64,000 nt of DNA from Ganoderma boninense (lineage: Eukaryota; Basidiomycota; Agaricomycetes; Polyporales; Polyporaceae), in assembly GCA_002900995.3 (NCBI GenBank), contig PJEW03000013.1, positions 1,079,395-1,143,394 on the forward strand, in the 5' to 3' direction. This document shows positions 54,195-64,000 of this stretch, piece by piece; position 1 is the stretch's first letter; each line of letters starts with the position of its first letter. The position numbers and the translations under genes were made by a program. Below the pieces are notes generated by a model. The model saw only the letters and a program-made list of their open reading frames with translations. It had not been told where the DNA came from and made no database searches.

Positions 54195-54239
54195 AAGCAA
54201 GGTTTGCTGGTCCCCCCGGAGGACCAGCAGGCCTTGCTT
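54195..54239. repeat. Large imperfect hairpin, 19-bp arms and 7-nt loop
   Basis: AAGCAAGGTTTGCTGGTCC (54195-54213) pairs with 54221-54239 at 17 of 19 positions around loop CCCCGGA. No T-tract follows. Confidence 0.8.
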
Positions 54240-55633
54240 CCGCTGTCAATCATACCGTCAGTGAGTGTTTGAATCCCGGTCTCGTCATGACGGCCTTTCC
54301 GGGTCTCGGAGGGATCAGTTTCTCGCGCGGTTTGGGCGACTGGTACGTGACACGCAATGCTTGCATTCCCATTGTGCTGATGCATACTCTTAGGTTCCGA
54401 ATGGATCAGGAAGAGCGTCGACAATCTTCGGAGCACCCATTATCCATGCTCGTCGTGTGTTCTCCATTCCCCTCTCGTTCCCCGTTGCATCCCACCCCCG
54501 GCCATCTTCTTTCACCTTGCCGCCCATTCATCCAATCTCCCATCCCATTTATCCACCGCTTTGGTCATCACATCGGATGCGGATGAGCTGCTATATCTCT
54601 CAAATGTGTTACCGGCCTCCGCGCCCCCCAGATTCCAGAAAGCGGCCGTCCGTATCCATCGGATGAGGCTCTCAAGCTATACTCCAGTTGGTCGCTGACG
54701 CTATCCTGGTGAGCAGACATCGAGCCAAGCAATTTGTATTAGCATTGCGAGTCTCACGAGTCCCTTCAGTTGGTTGTGGATTTCTGTCCATACGTAGGCT
54801 GCAGCTTGTGAGTATGTTAATCCGTGAATACTTAATACCCTGTACTAACCACTCCACCACCAGTTATCCAACCATGACTGCTGTAGCGGCGGTCATTGTG
54901 ATAATGATAATAATGACGATGATAAATCATGACGCGTAAATGAATTGTTGAAATGTGAAATGCCGTATTATGACCCCATTTCCTGCTACACAGTTCTCAC
55001 ATTTGCTGTCACCTGTTTTTGAAACCTTATTGGAACCTGCAATACTTTTGATGTTCATCGTAGAGTGTGTTTTTGGTGGAATGATTTTACGTCGAGCCAG
55101 TGTTGCATTGAAGGAGCGCGAAGCGCGACTGAAATGCGGCGCCCCGTCGTCTGACTTTCAGAATGGCGTGAAGCTAGTAGGGGAAGATTAGGATCATGCG
55201 CCGGGAGCTGGTGTAGCCCAGGTCTGCCCGGAGGGGCCCTTCTATGAAACTGTAAGAGAGCGTTGAGGACAACGAGTCCGTCGCCGACGCGTAACGGTGG
55301 CGACGCAATGCGTCACGTCCATGTCACACGTGACATTGCTCCCGCGCTTATGGCTCGTGCAAAGCAGCATAAGACCGAATTTGTTATGAACAAGGCGTGC
55401 ACAAACCTCTCCTTTTTATTACTTGAATAGAAAGTCTTTGACGGTAAGCTTACATTAAAATTCGTCCTATAATCACAGCTTACCATTTGCTTACAATTAC
55501 AATTTTAAGTTCCAGCGGAACGTCGGCGCTTGACCGATCTCTGCGGCTGGCACCGACTGGCGCCAGCTGGGGCGTCTTTCTTGTCCTCCTGCCCCGCTCG
55601 TGTGGCGCGAAATCCCATCTGGATGTAGTCCGT

Positions 55634-55972
55634 TTAATAATCATCTCTCGTACTCATGCCCTCACCACGACGGTTCTGATCAAGTCCGAGCACCGTCTCG
55701 TATACCTTCCTACCGTCCTTGAGCTTTCCCCGTAGTGTCTCTAACCGCGCATGAACAGCCCAGTTCCTCAGTGACTCTGGCGCGCCAGCAAGTAGTGACT
55801 TCGACAACTGCGCCGCGCTGTGCCTGCGTCGCGACCTCCAAGGCGACAGTGAACACATCTCAATTTGAATCACCCTCCTCCAACCTACATAAATCTCCGC
55901 CATGAACAACATGGCCAGCCTCACTTTCATATCCATGTCGTTTACACTCCGAGATGTATGTTGGTACTTCAA
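55634..55972 (-). CDS. Hypothetical fragment with one HAT/TPR-like helix pair
   Basis: SLRNWAVHARLETLRGKLKD followed by GRKVYETVLG has the helix-turn-helix spacing of half-a-TPR repeats in RNA-processing proteins such as NRDE2 or Utp6. Only one unit is visible, so this is a weak hint. Confidence 0.25.
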   Translation of the reverse strand: MKYQHTSRSVNDMDMKVRLAMLFMAEIYVGWRRVIQIEMCSLSPWRSRRRHSAAQLSKSLLAGAPESLRNWAVHARLETLRGKLKDGRKVYETVLGLDQNRRGEGMSTRDDY

Positions 55973-56268
55973 TGACTTCCTATGTTATAGCACGATGATC
56001 CGCCATGTTGTCCATCATACTCCATCATGAAGCTCGCTATGACACGCCAGGTGCGCAATACCCGAGAGACAATGGAATGCAGAGAGTGTGAATAGTGCGC
56101 ACATTACTACCCAGTACAATTCTGAATCATAACGTACGAAAACGTAGCTGAGATAATGTAACTTTCTACACCGTTCATCTCCGCAGCGTGCCTTAAGAGC
56201 CTTCAACCGAAACCGTCTCACCAAGACCCCCGGAGCGGAGCGACGGGGCGTCTTGTTTGTTACAAGGG

Positions 56269-56391
56269 AGGCCGGCCGGCAGACCAAGGTTAGTATGGTA
56301 GTATCCGGCCGGCCCCGATTCCCTGGTAAGGCAGGGGATTTGTCAAGGCCGGGGCACTACCAATACTAGTACATAATAGGGTAACTATGTG
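56269..56391 (+). repeat. Dispersed repeat of about 124 bp, copy 2
   Basis: Aligns with 5264-5387, same orientation, 51 kb away. Confidence 0.75.
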
Positions 56392-59300
56392 GAACATCTG
56401 TTGCTGAGAACGTTAGCACCAACCATAGAAGATGGGATAAGTAGACTCACCTAGTGTATTCGGAGAAAGGAAAATATCATACTGGACGACCCGCCAGCAT
56501 CTATGTTCCACTGCACCCTATCCTTCTCCTCGCCGCTCCGTCAGCGACAACGGCCGCCGTCTCGCTTCACCATGGGTTGCGTACCTCGGGCGGATACCTA
56601 CCCCTCTTGATTGCTCTGTACATGCATGACTTCGTAAGAAGTGCTGTCACCTTGGGCGGATACTGCGGCAATCCTGTCCTAGCTTGAGCGCACTGCCAAC
56701 CATGCGTGTGGATAGAGAGGCAAGTTGAACATTGATGCCGCCCGGCGCCAGGGGCAGAGACGATGAAGACTCGCCTGGAGATGAAACTGGTATTGTGGGA
56801 AGTTCTCTTTCTTATACGAACGATGAGGATATCCGTCGAGTCTGCCTTGTCCTAGCGATCGAGGATCTATTAGCCTGAGTATCACATCGACCTCGGCTCC
56901 GGATGCGGACTCGTCTTTACCAGTGGCTGCACTTGACTAGCATTGACTGAGAGAATCAGTGATGGACTGTATATAGCAGTGAGAGAAATGGGCTGTGAAT
57001 AATGAAGGACGTGATACCTTGGATGCACGGTATGGAGAGCAGACACGGTGGAATGAAACGATAGAACCTGGCCGAGCAAGACCGCCCATGGTAGGCAAAT
57101 ATGGCCAAATACGCGCCTGGTGGCCGCTGTGCTCTGTCGACTGCCCGCAGGCAACCCAAACCCGACACACGTCTTGCCACCCTTTTTCTGCTACGGATGC
57201 TGATATTTCAAGACACCATGGAGCTCGTAGCACCAGTCGTGGTGTCCAATGAAAGTCATCGGAAGGACATCGTCGACATCTCTCCCTCACGCGTACGTTG
57301 CCCACGCCCATCTCCGCCAGGCCCAGCCATACTCATTCGACATCTCATTCTTGCATCTCGCCAACACTTGCAGAGGTATGGGAGTGTATGATACAGCAGC
57401 GTGTAGTATGCAAGTGTACAGGATAGTAGATTGAGCTAAGGTGAGCATACTCGGTTGCCGTTCAATTGCGTCCAACCCTGATAAGCGTCACAATCTCCAG
57501 GATCTCTGGAGTCGCCTCCATCTTTGAACGTTGGGATACCCCTCGTCTTGGTCGTCCAATCTCTATGTGGCACTTTAGGCTGTCTAGTCCTCGGTCCTCT
57601 TCTTACGCTTCGAATACTACCGCTCCTCGTCGGTCCTAGATCCTCGCTCTGCAATCCGGCACCACATTAACACCTCCACCGAAATCCAAACGAGGCCCTC
57701 GCTGGCATGCGTCTTTGGGAAGTTCACAAGTGCGTACGCTCCCTTGATTTTATATTGTCTAATATCCTGAACGTGTGTCCTTTTTATTCCGCTGCTGATA
57801 TTTACAACATCAACATGCCCGTTCACAACTTTCGCGACCATTCAGTTCCGCGCAGACACGCACTCAACAGTCCTGAACGTCATCTCCACCCCACCGCACT
57901 TATCTCTCCCCTCTCGGCATTTGCTAGGATGGCTTGGATACGCGATCAGCGAAGGCTGCTTCACGCGCGAGCTCAAGCTTTAGACCGTCCCGTGCACCGT
58001 CCGCATTCTCTGTCCCAGCATCTATGAGCCCCGTGTTCTCAGTGCACGACATACTCTGGACTTCTGGCAGTTCTCCATCATCCTGGCATAGGAGGCTACC
58101 CCGGCGTCATAGGCGGTGCCGCGGAGCAGCGCGTTATCCTGTCGTGGGGAGCGAAGAGGCGGAAGAAGGTTCGCACCTTGCTCGTGATTTGGCGACAGCA
58201 CTCCTGTCCGTGATTCAGCATCCTGCGAGGAGTTGTCGGAGTGCAATGGTGGAGCATGCCCTGTGCGAAGGCGAAGACCGCAGAAGCAGGCCGCGTTGGC
58301 CGCCACGAAGCTGCCCAGCGCACGAGACAGGACTGCGCCCTCGAAGGAAGACGTCTCCAGCGGCCAGACCATCGAAGGCACACCCCACTCGATCCCGGCG
58401 ATCCTATACCAGAGCGGAAGGGGAGAACGCACCTGGACACGGGCACGGCCTCTCCGACGAAGGCGGCGGAGGCTGGCGCGGATGGGACGGACTCAAGACG
58501 GGCGCGAGAAGATGTCCTCGAGTGAGCCGGCAGTCCAGACTGTCGGCGTGCGCGGGCTTGAGAGTTGCGACGAAGGCATTGCGCTCCGACCGGGACGTAG
58601 AGGTACGTACCTCGTTTTGTGAGCACTTGAGCGGGGCTGAGCTCGGAGGCAGGGCAAAGACGAAAGGACTTGGCCGACGGCGGACACGGGTCGCGCTCGG
58701 ACACGTACGTAGGACTGCGAACTCACCTGGAATCTATCTCGCCGTCGAGCGCAAGGAGGGAAGAGGTACATGCCGCCACGCACGGCGCGCTCCCCTCCGA
58801 GACAGATCCGCGAGCGATTGCCAGTGCGTGCGCTTTGAATACGGATCCGCCGGTTGCGCCAGGAGTTGCTTGCTCTCCATGTTGAGTGGAGGTATTCGAG
58901 AAGGTCGCGCGAAGGTCGTATGGTAGACAGAGCCCGCATTGACAGGCTCCGCTGGCTGTGCGGTTCGAGGCGGACGACCCCGCAGGGCACTGGATCGGGA
59001 TACCGAGGAAGACGGATTGACGCAAGGGAGCCTCACCCGGGCTGTATCTCGCTGGATGCGACATCCGAGAGTGTCGAGGCTCTTCGGCGAGTGCGGAACC
59101 ACGACCGTTCTTGCGTTTGCCAGCTGGCGGGCTCCGAGGGCTACTCTGGCAGTGGGGCGCTTTTGCGAGGGGCAGGTCAAATCCCGAGGGTTGAGGGCAG
59201 GGCAGGAGTATAGTGCAGCACGGAAATCGAACTGCGCACGAGCACGAGGAGGTGGTGCAGAGGAGGGAGCCGTGTCCCGAGACTCCGAGGGCCAGACGCC

Positions 59301-59589
59301 AACTGTGGTGCTGTGGACCATAAGCGCAGGCGGACTTATTCCCGCTCGTCTCTCCCGTGAGTTCCATTTTCCATAGGTACTTACTCTCTGGAACTGACCA
59401 CTCCTACATACTCTATAGGATCACCGGGAGAATAATCAAGAGCGGGTCTGCTTGTCTTGCGTGGCATTCTGTCGACGCGCCGGGCCCGCCGCACACGCAA
59501 GGCCCGCAAGATGAACATACGACTTCAAGTTGACGCATGCAAAAATATAAGCAACACAGCTTTGCGATAAAATGCCTCCAGCAGCCTCC

Positions 59590-59966
59590 AGGCCCAGCTG
59601 CTCCGCCGGACCCGACATTGCGCATTGTTCGGATGAAGACTGACCCGTCCCTCGGGCCCGAAACCAGTGTCCCGCTATCCCCGGGGAGAGAACACAAAGT
59701 GCTCAAACGCCGCACGGTGCCTAGCTAACGTCGCCACGGACTTGGACGACCCATCTCCTACCCCCCACACCTGCAGTCCGATCCGCGGCCATTGTGCCAC
59801 GTATCATCCACGTGGCGAGTACCGTGCTCTCAGCATGGTGCCCCGCGATCTTCAACTCGAAGTGTTTGATGCCGGTCGCGACGGCCCAGATGTGCACTGC
59901 GTGCTGCGAAGCAGCAGCTGCAGAAAACTTCGAGAATGATTTTGCCGTCGAGCGAGGAAGCGTCAC
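59590..59966 (-). pseudogene. WD40-repeat remnants
   Basis: HAVHIWAVATGIKHFELKI (near 59850-59910) matches a WD40 d-strand with IW instead of WD. SGTLVSGPRDGSVFI (near 59630-59680) matches the SGS-x-DGT-V part of another unit. The frame is interrupted between them. Confidence 0.4.
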
Positions 59967-62900
59967 ATATTCTCATGAGCACACTCCCCTTTTCAGCCAT
60001 GTGCGCGAGCATGTCCTCTGTCTTCGCGCGTCGACCGTGTTGAGCTCGGAACAGGACGGACCTACAACACCATGGGCGGTGGTGAGCTGCGGCGCCCTCC
60101 TGCAGGTCCGAGTCGGAAGGAAGTCGCGCGGATGGGATAGTGCTTGCCAGCTTGAACTAGGCCCAGTCGCACCATCACAGTCAATGAGAGATAGGCAGCC
60201 CCAGTGGGATCGATGTGGAGTGCCCGACGCGACGTTCATGGTGCAGGCTGCTCGATGCGACGGCCAGGAGACACAGGGCCGGCAGAGCCGGACCGCGCGC
60301 TCCGTGAAGACAGAGAAGTGCCAGACGCAGGGAGTCTCTTCTCTGACCTCGCCCACGACATCGATATGGCCAGAATATGGCTTGTCGGAGGACATACTCT
60401 CGTTTTTGGATGTCTTTCTTTGGCTGCGGGCTCCATGTTTCTCCTCCTCGACACGTGGCACTTGCCCCCTCGCTATGCCAGTCTCGACTTTCTTCCCGCT
60501 CGTTCGACCGCTACCATTGCTTCGCCGTTGGCATTCCTTGCTGCACACGGGCTGGCGTCCACCCTCAGCCGCCTCTTTTTCGGCTGTGCATGTCACTAAC
60601 GGCCTAGACAACGCGATCTTTCGACCATGCTGCCGACGGTGCCCGTGTCCGTTGGCCGGACATTGCTCTGGTGCCTTCAAGCTTGTACCATGTACCATTT
60701 AGTAAGCCCTATTATTACATTCTCCCTGGTCACCCGTGCTGAGGCCATCGTTTCGATAGCATCGGCATGTCAGGCCCTGAGCAGCAAGCGGGGCTCCCTC
60801 GGCAATGTCGATCACGACCCAACAAGCCGTGCAAGACACTGCTGCAGTTCGTGGTCCAGGTCGTGAGTGCTGTTTGATATCACGACGTTTTATAGTCACG
60901 GATCTTCGTCTCACGCTATCGGCTGGCAGCACCACCCACCCTCTGGCTGTATGCGATCCGAGCCAACCGGGACACGAAGACGAACACCATCCCTTGCAGA
61001 TGCAAAGCCACTCTTGCACACGAGGAATCAATAGATCCCCATGGAACGATGCACTCTGTACCTTCCTGCGGCTGGTTGAACGTGTTAGGACAACGGGAAC
61101 ATCATCATCGCAGAACGACCTCCTATGTCAGGTCAGCATCAGGCTGTTTTCTGCTGGGGCGGACGATCCACAACCGACAGGCTCTTCGTGTCCTCGCTGG
61201 GACACAGAGGCACACGCGAGAGACGCTCTACGCTCGTTTGCCATCGAACCGCTGAGATGTTGAGCGTGGATGGGAGAGTGCAGGATCGCTTGCAATCCGC
61301 AACCACGAAACATGGCCCAGCGGTCTCGAAAGTGAATCCATACCTTCATACGGACACGAACGGACCTCGAAGGGTGGTGCGGCACAGTGGTCAGAACCAT
61401 TTGATGGTGGTGTACGAGTAAGTAGTGCATTGCTCCAGCCCCAGGCAAGTCCCTTGGGATACGCTCTAATGCACGTGCATACAGTCCATGTTCGCCTTCC
61501 GGACGGATGCACCCGGTTTCCTAAAGCTTCGGCGAGGTCAAACATCACATGAAACATGGCTTTCATTCCGACTCTCGCAGTCCATGAGCAGTACAGCTGG
61601 GCAGACACTTCGAAGGGTAGTTACCGACGTTCGCGGCATGTGCAGCTCGTGCGGCATCGAACAGCAGGACTCTCAATACCCCATGCGAACCCAGTAGTAC
61701 ATGGATGCCATGCCGCTGGACGTTCACATTCGCTTCGTCGTGACGCTGTTGTCTGGACAGTCTATGTTGACCATGAACATGGTCATGATAGACGTGCGTC
61801 CGACACCATGCGAGATGGCTCTAGAAGCCGTAGGCAAAGCATGCCGGCGTGATTTGTAGGCTCAAGTAAGTTCGCTCAGCCTACTCTCCCGGCAGGCTTT
61901 CTAACCTGCATTCCCAGACTCCCTGTTCACCTCCGCGATGGCACAACGCCAGCCCCCCACGAGCGATCCACCCGGGCAGGCACTTCGGACAAGCTATATT
62001 ACGGACGGTTCTGCGCCATGCGAGTGCTGCCCTCGCAAGCGACACCAGGGCAGTACATACATACAGTGCAGCCGGCGTGTATGGATTACGGATGCAGTAA
62101 ATCGGCTACCAGGATGACTCGCACAGCAGCAGCACCCCATGCCAGCGGCAACTCCGACTCTGACGGGCCTGAGCGATGGCACTCAATGCAAGTGGACAAT
62201 GCTGAACAATGCATGGATACTGCCTTTGAATGCCGGACAGGATGGACGGATTCTGGCCTTCTCGGACACCGTGATCCGTGGAGAGGGGACGCCGAAGGGG
62301 ATGTACTGTGCCCTGGGCGCATTGGTGTGAGTATTTGACGGCTCCTGCACGCTGGCAGCGACACTCATAGCGCGCTACTGCTTAGGCTGATGTCAAGAAA
62401 CAGCGAGAGCAGAGCGACCATGTATTATAGCGGCTGGCGCGGGAGGAGAGGGGACGTCATCGGCGATCGGCCATAGCTCTGTCTGCTAAGAACGTTGCCG
62501 ACAGGATGAAGGAGGCTCGGGCGAGCCTAAAACGATCGCTGTCGCGCTCGGAGCAGTCGGGCATACAGTAGGTGATTCGTGAGTCACTACCGTGCCTTGA
62601 AGCAGACCCCTTGCTAATGACTGATATTACGGTATAGGTTTCGCGTCCGACATTGCGACGTTGGTGACCCTCTGCTGAGGCTCCAGAAAATCGCCACTTG
62701 CTCGAATTCACTGTACTGGAAGAGTACTCGCCTTCCCGCTACACGCCTATCCAAACGCTTCAAAAATGGTATACGGTGCACAGAGGCACGGTACGAGCGG
62801 CTTGTCGCGGCTGGAGACGGAGAAGGGGGTCAAGAAAGTCCGGGAGTCGGTCGCTGGTCGCGCAAGGTGTCAGCGGGAATATCGAACGATGGCCCTTCTC

Positions 62901-63656
62901 CGAGGCTCCTTGTTACCCCTCCCCCCATCGACCTCAAATCGATTATTGCGCAGACGAAATCTCGACGGACGGGATATCCGCGGCAAAGTTGAGACGACCT
63001 CCAGCTAACGCCAACTGACCAGTGAGAGACTGACATACATGCAAGGGGACCTGAGCTCGGCGGACGGCGTACGAATGCCGGAGTGGCCGGCCTGCAGGTA
63101 GTCGTTGAGCGGCGTCTTGCCGTCTGCTGCCAGCCGGACTGATCCTTTCGCATCCAGTTCAAATACCCGGCTGGGGGCTCTGTGGTGAGCAGCCGAGAGC
63201 TGCAATGGATATACGAGGATGCAGGTCCTGATCGAGGCCTGATCTCGAGCACTGGGCAAGAAGACTGGCTTTGCGGCTCGCCCGCTGAGGCTACTATGGT
63301 GGCGCGATCATGATGTAGGTAGACCACCTGTTCAGCCACCCCATTTCGGGGTTGTCAATATATATTTCTTACCGGGAACAAGAGTATTCGTGACGTACCG
63401 TAAATGACCCAAGGGGCCTTGAAGAAGCAGACCGTGCATATAGCGCCAGTGGTCCCTCCTTGAACGCTGAACATTACTCTCCAGAATGCGGAAAACACCC
63501 TTAACGCAGTACAATCCACGGAGAATCTGCGAGTCTTCGGCTGGTCCACACACGGCTCCCGACCCGCCTGCACACGACGTTACCAGACACGCAAAAATAT
63601 ATATTAAGTTACGGAGTGACATGCACTGTGCCTCCTGCAGGCTCCGTGTCTAGCTC

Positions 63657-63941
63657 TTACTCCGGAATGGCATCTCGCATCTGTCCGATGACGACAGTCC
63701 CGTCCTTCAACCCCGAAACCAGTGTCCTCCCATCCGGAGAAAACGACATGCTCAACCGCCCCGTAATGCCCGGACAATGCCGCTGCGCACACGCACGACT
63801 CATCGGCATCCCATCCACACCGTACTGTCCGGTGCACAACTCCTGACGCGACATACAGCCCACACGCGAAGGTTCACGCTCCGTGGACTGCGTCACAGTC
63901 CCCACGCCCCGAGAGCTTGAAGCTTCAACGCTCGTAGTCAC
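63657..63941 (-). pseudogene. WD40-repeat remnant, paralogous to 59400-59720
   Basis: LSMSFSPDGRTLVSGLKDGT and VVIGQMRDAIPE form one typical WD40 unit. Both it and the 59.6-kb copy continue into related non-coding text: GGAG...CTGC-GGAGGCA, then an A/T-rich TATATTTTTGC run. So the two are diverged duplicates. Confidence 0.45.
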
Positions 63942-64000
63942 GTCCCAGACATACAGTAGATACCCTCCATTCCTCGAACTTGCCTCCTAGACGTTGCCGT

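Larger units (their letters stand above)
53843..57700. other. Long stretch with no firmly supported gene
   Basis: Contains a hairpin (54195-54239), a GATAAT-rich microsatellite near 54895-54932, the repeat copy 56269-56391 and one weak candidate (55634-55972). Frames at 56882-57311 on the minus strand overlap in three registers and show no motif. Confidence 0.4.
57701..63960 (-). pseudogene. Degenerate region with WD40-like remnants
   Basis: Very GC-rich to mixed sequence with long overlapping frames on both strands, none convincing as a whole gene. The minus strand holds scattered WD40-like words (see 59590-59966 and 63657-63941), so it may be an eroded NACHT-WD40 or WD40-array gene cluster, common and fast-changing in Agaricomycetes. 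A + strand reading near 62470-62570 (SAIALSAKNVADRMKEARAS, LKRSLSRSEQSG) ends at a donor-like GTGATT and might be a lone exon. Start and end are approximate. Confidence 0.35.

Noticed and set aside
57934..58926. 330-codon open frame on the + strand
   Set aside because: Arg/Ser/Pro-rich with no domain; several equally long frames overlap on both strands, as expected in GC-rich DNA.
1..64000. tRNA, rRNA, CRISPR or bacterial-type operons
   Set aside because: No cloverleaf-type or ribosomal sequence noticed, no regularly spaced direct repeats; genes are intron-split and eukaryotic.

Overview
The window looks like nuclear DNA of a filamentous basidiomycete, most likely an Agaricomycete. Supporting signs are genes split by 50-60 nt introns with GTATGT/GTAAGT donors, an Agaricomycete-type F-box protein, a PSD2-type phosphatidylserine decarboxylase locus, PIF/Harbinger and Plavaka-type (fungal CACTA-like) transposases, and Ty3/gypsy chromoviruses. 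I saw no rRNA, tRNA or CRISPR array.

Layout. 1-12 kb: a truncated chromoviral LTR lies 37 bp from a tiny three-exon gene. Then come decayed fragments, telomere-like repeats, a BAH/PHD-type gene (6.1-7.4 kb, +) and a minus-strand PSD2 locus that lost its catalytic half (7.8-10.7 kb), next to another decayed gene. 12-20 kb: mostly non-coding, with a 48-bp perfect palindrome, paired dispersed repeats and one intact F-box gene (16.1-17.8 kb, -). 20-23 kb: intron-retaining but broken copies of Y14/RBM8A and HP1. 23-27 kb: an inactive PIF/Harbinger transposase, tail-to-tail with its Myb/SANT-like partner. 27.8-29 kb: a probable non-autonomous element with 13-bp inverted termini. 31.3-45 kb: two chromovirus copies, both coded on the minus strand. 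45.4-49.3 kb: a Plavaka transposase broken by a solo LTR and by a 1.4-kb block. 51.7-53.8 kb: an apparently intact multi-exon gene of unknown function. 57-64 kb: GC-rich, degenerate sequence with WD40-like pieces.

The chromoviruses are the strongest story. Copy A (31328-36648, 470-bp LTRs, TSD CCAAG) has lost nearly all of gag. Copy B (38322-44863, 460-bp LTRs, TSD GGAAC) keeps gag, protease, RT, RNase H, integrase and a chromodomain. B sits inside a 460-bp solo LTR of its own family, which has its own TSD (CTCTC). Both copies carry (i) an 11-nt primer-binding site perfectly complementary to the LTR segment about 35 nt after the TATA box, with co-varying bases between copies, which indicates Tf1-type self-priming; and (ii) a gag-pol junction with slippery heptamer GGGTTTC, an immediate UGA, a 5-nt spacer and a hairpin with a compensatory base-pair change, which indicates -1 ribosomal frameshifting.

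Decay is pervasive. Many nonsense codons fit C-to-T or G-to-A changes (CGA to TGA, CAG or TGG to TAG), and all LTR-pair differences I counted are transitions, mostly at CpG. This fits methylated-cytosine deamination or a RIP-like process. Coordinates of spliced genes are hand-derived.
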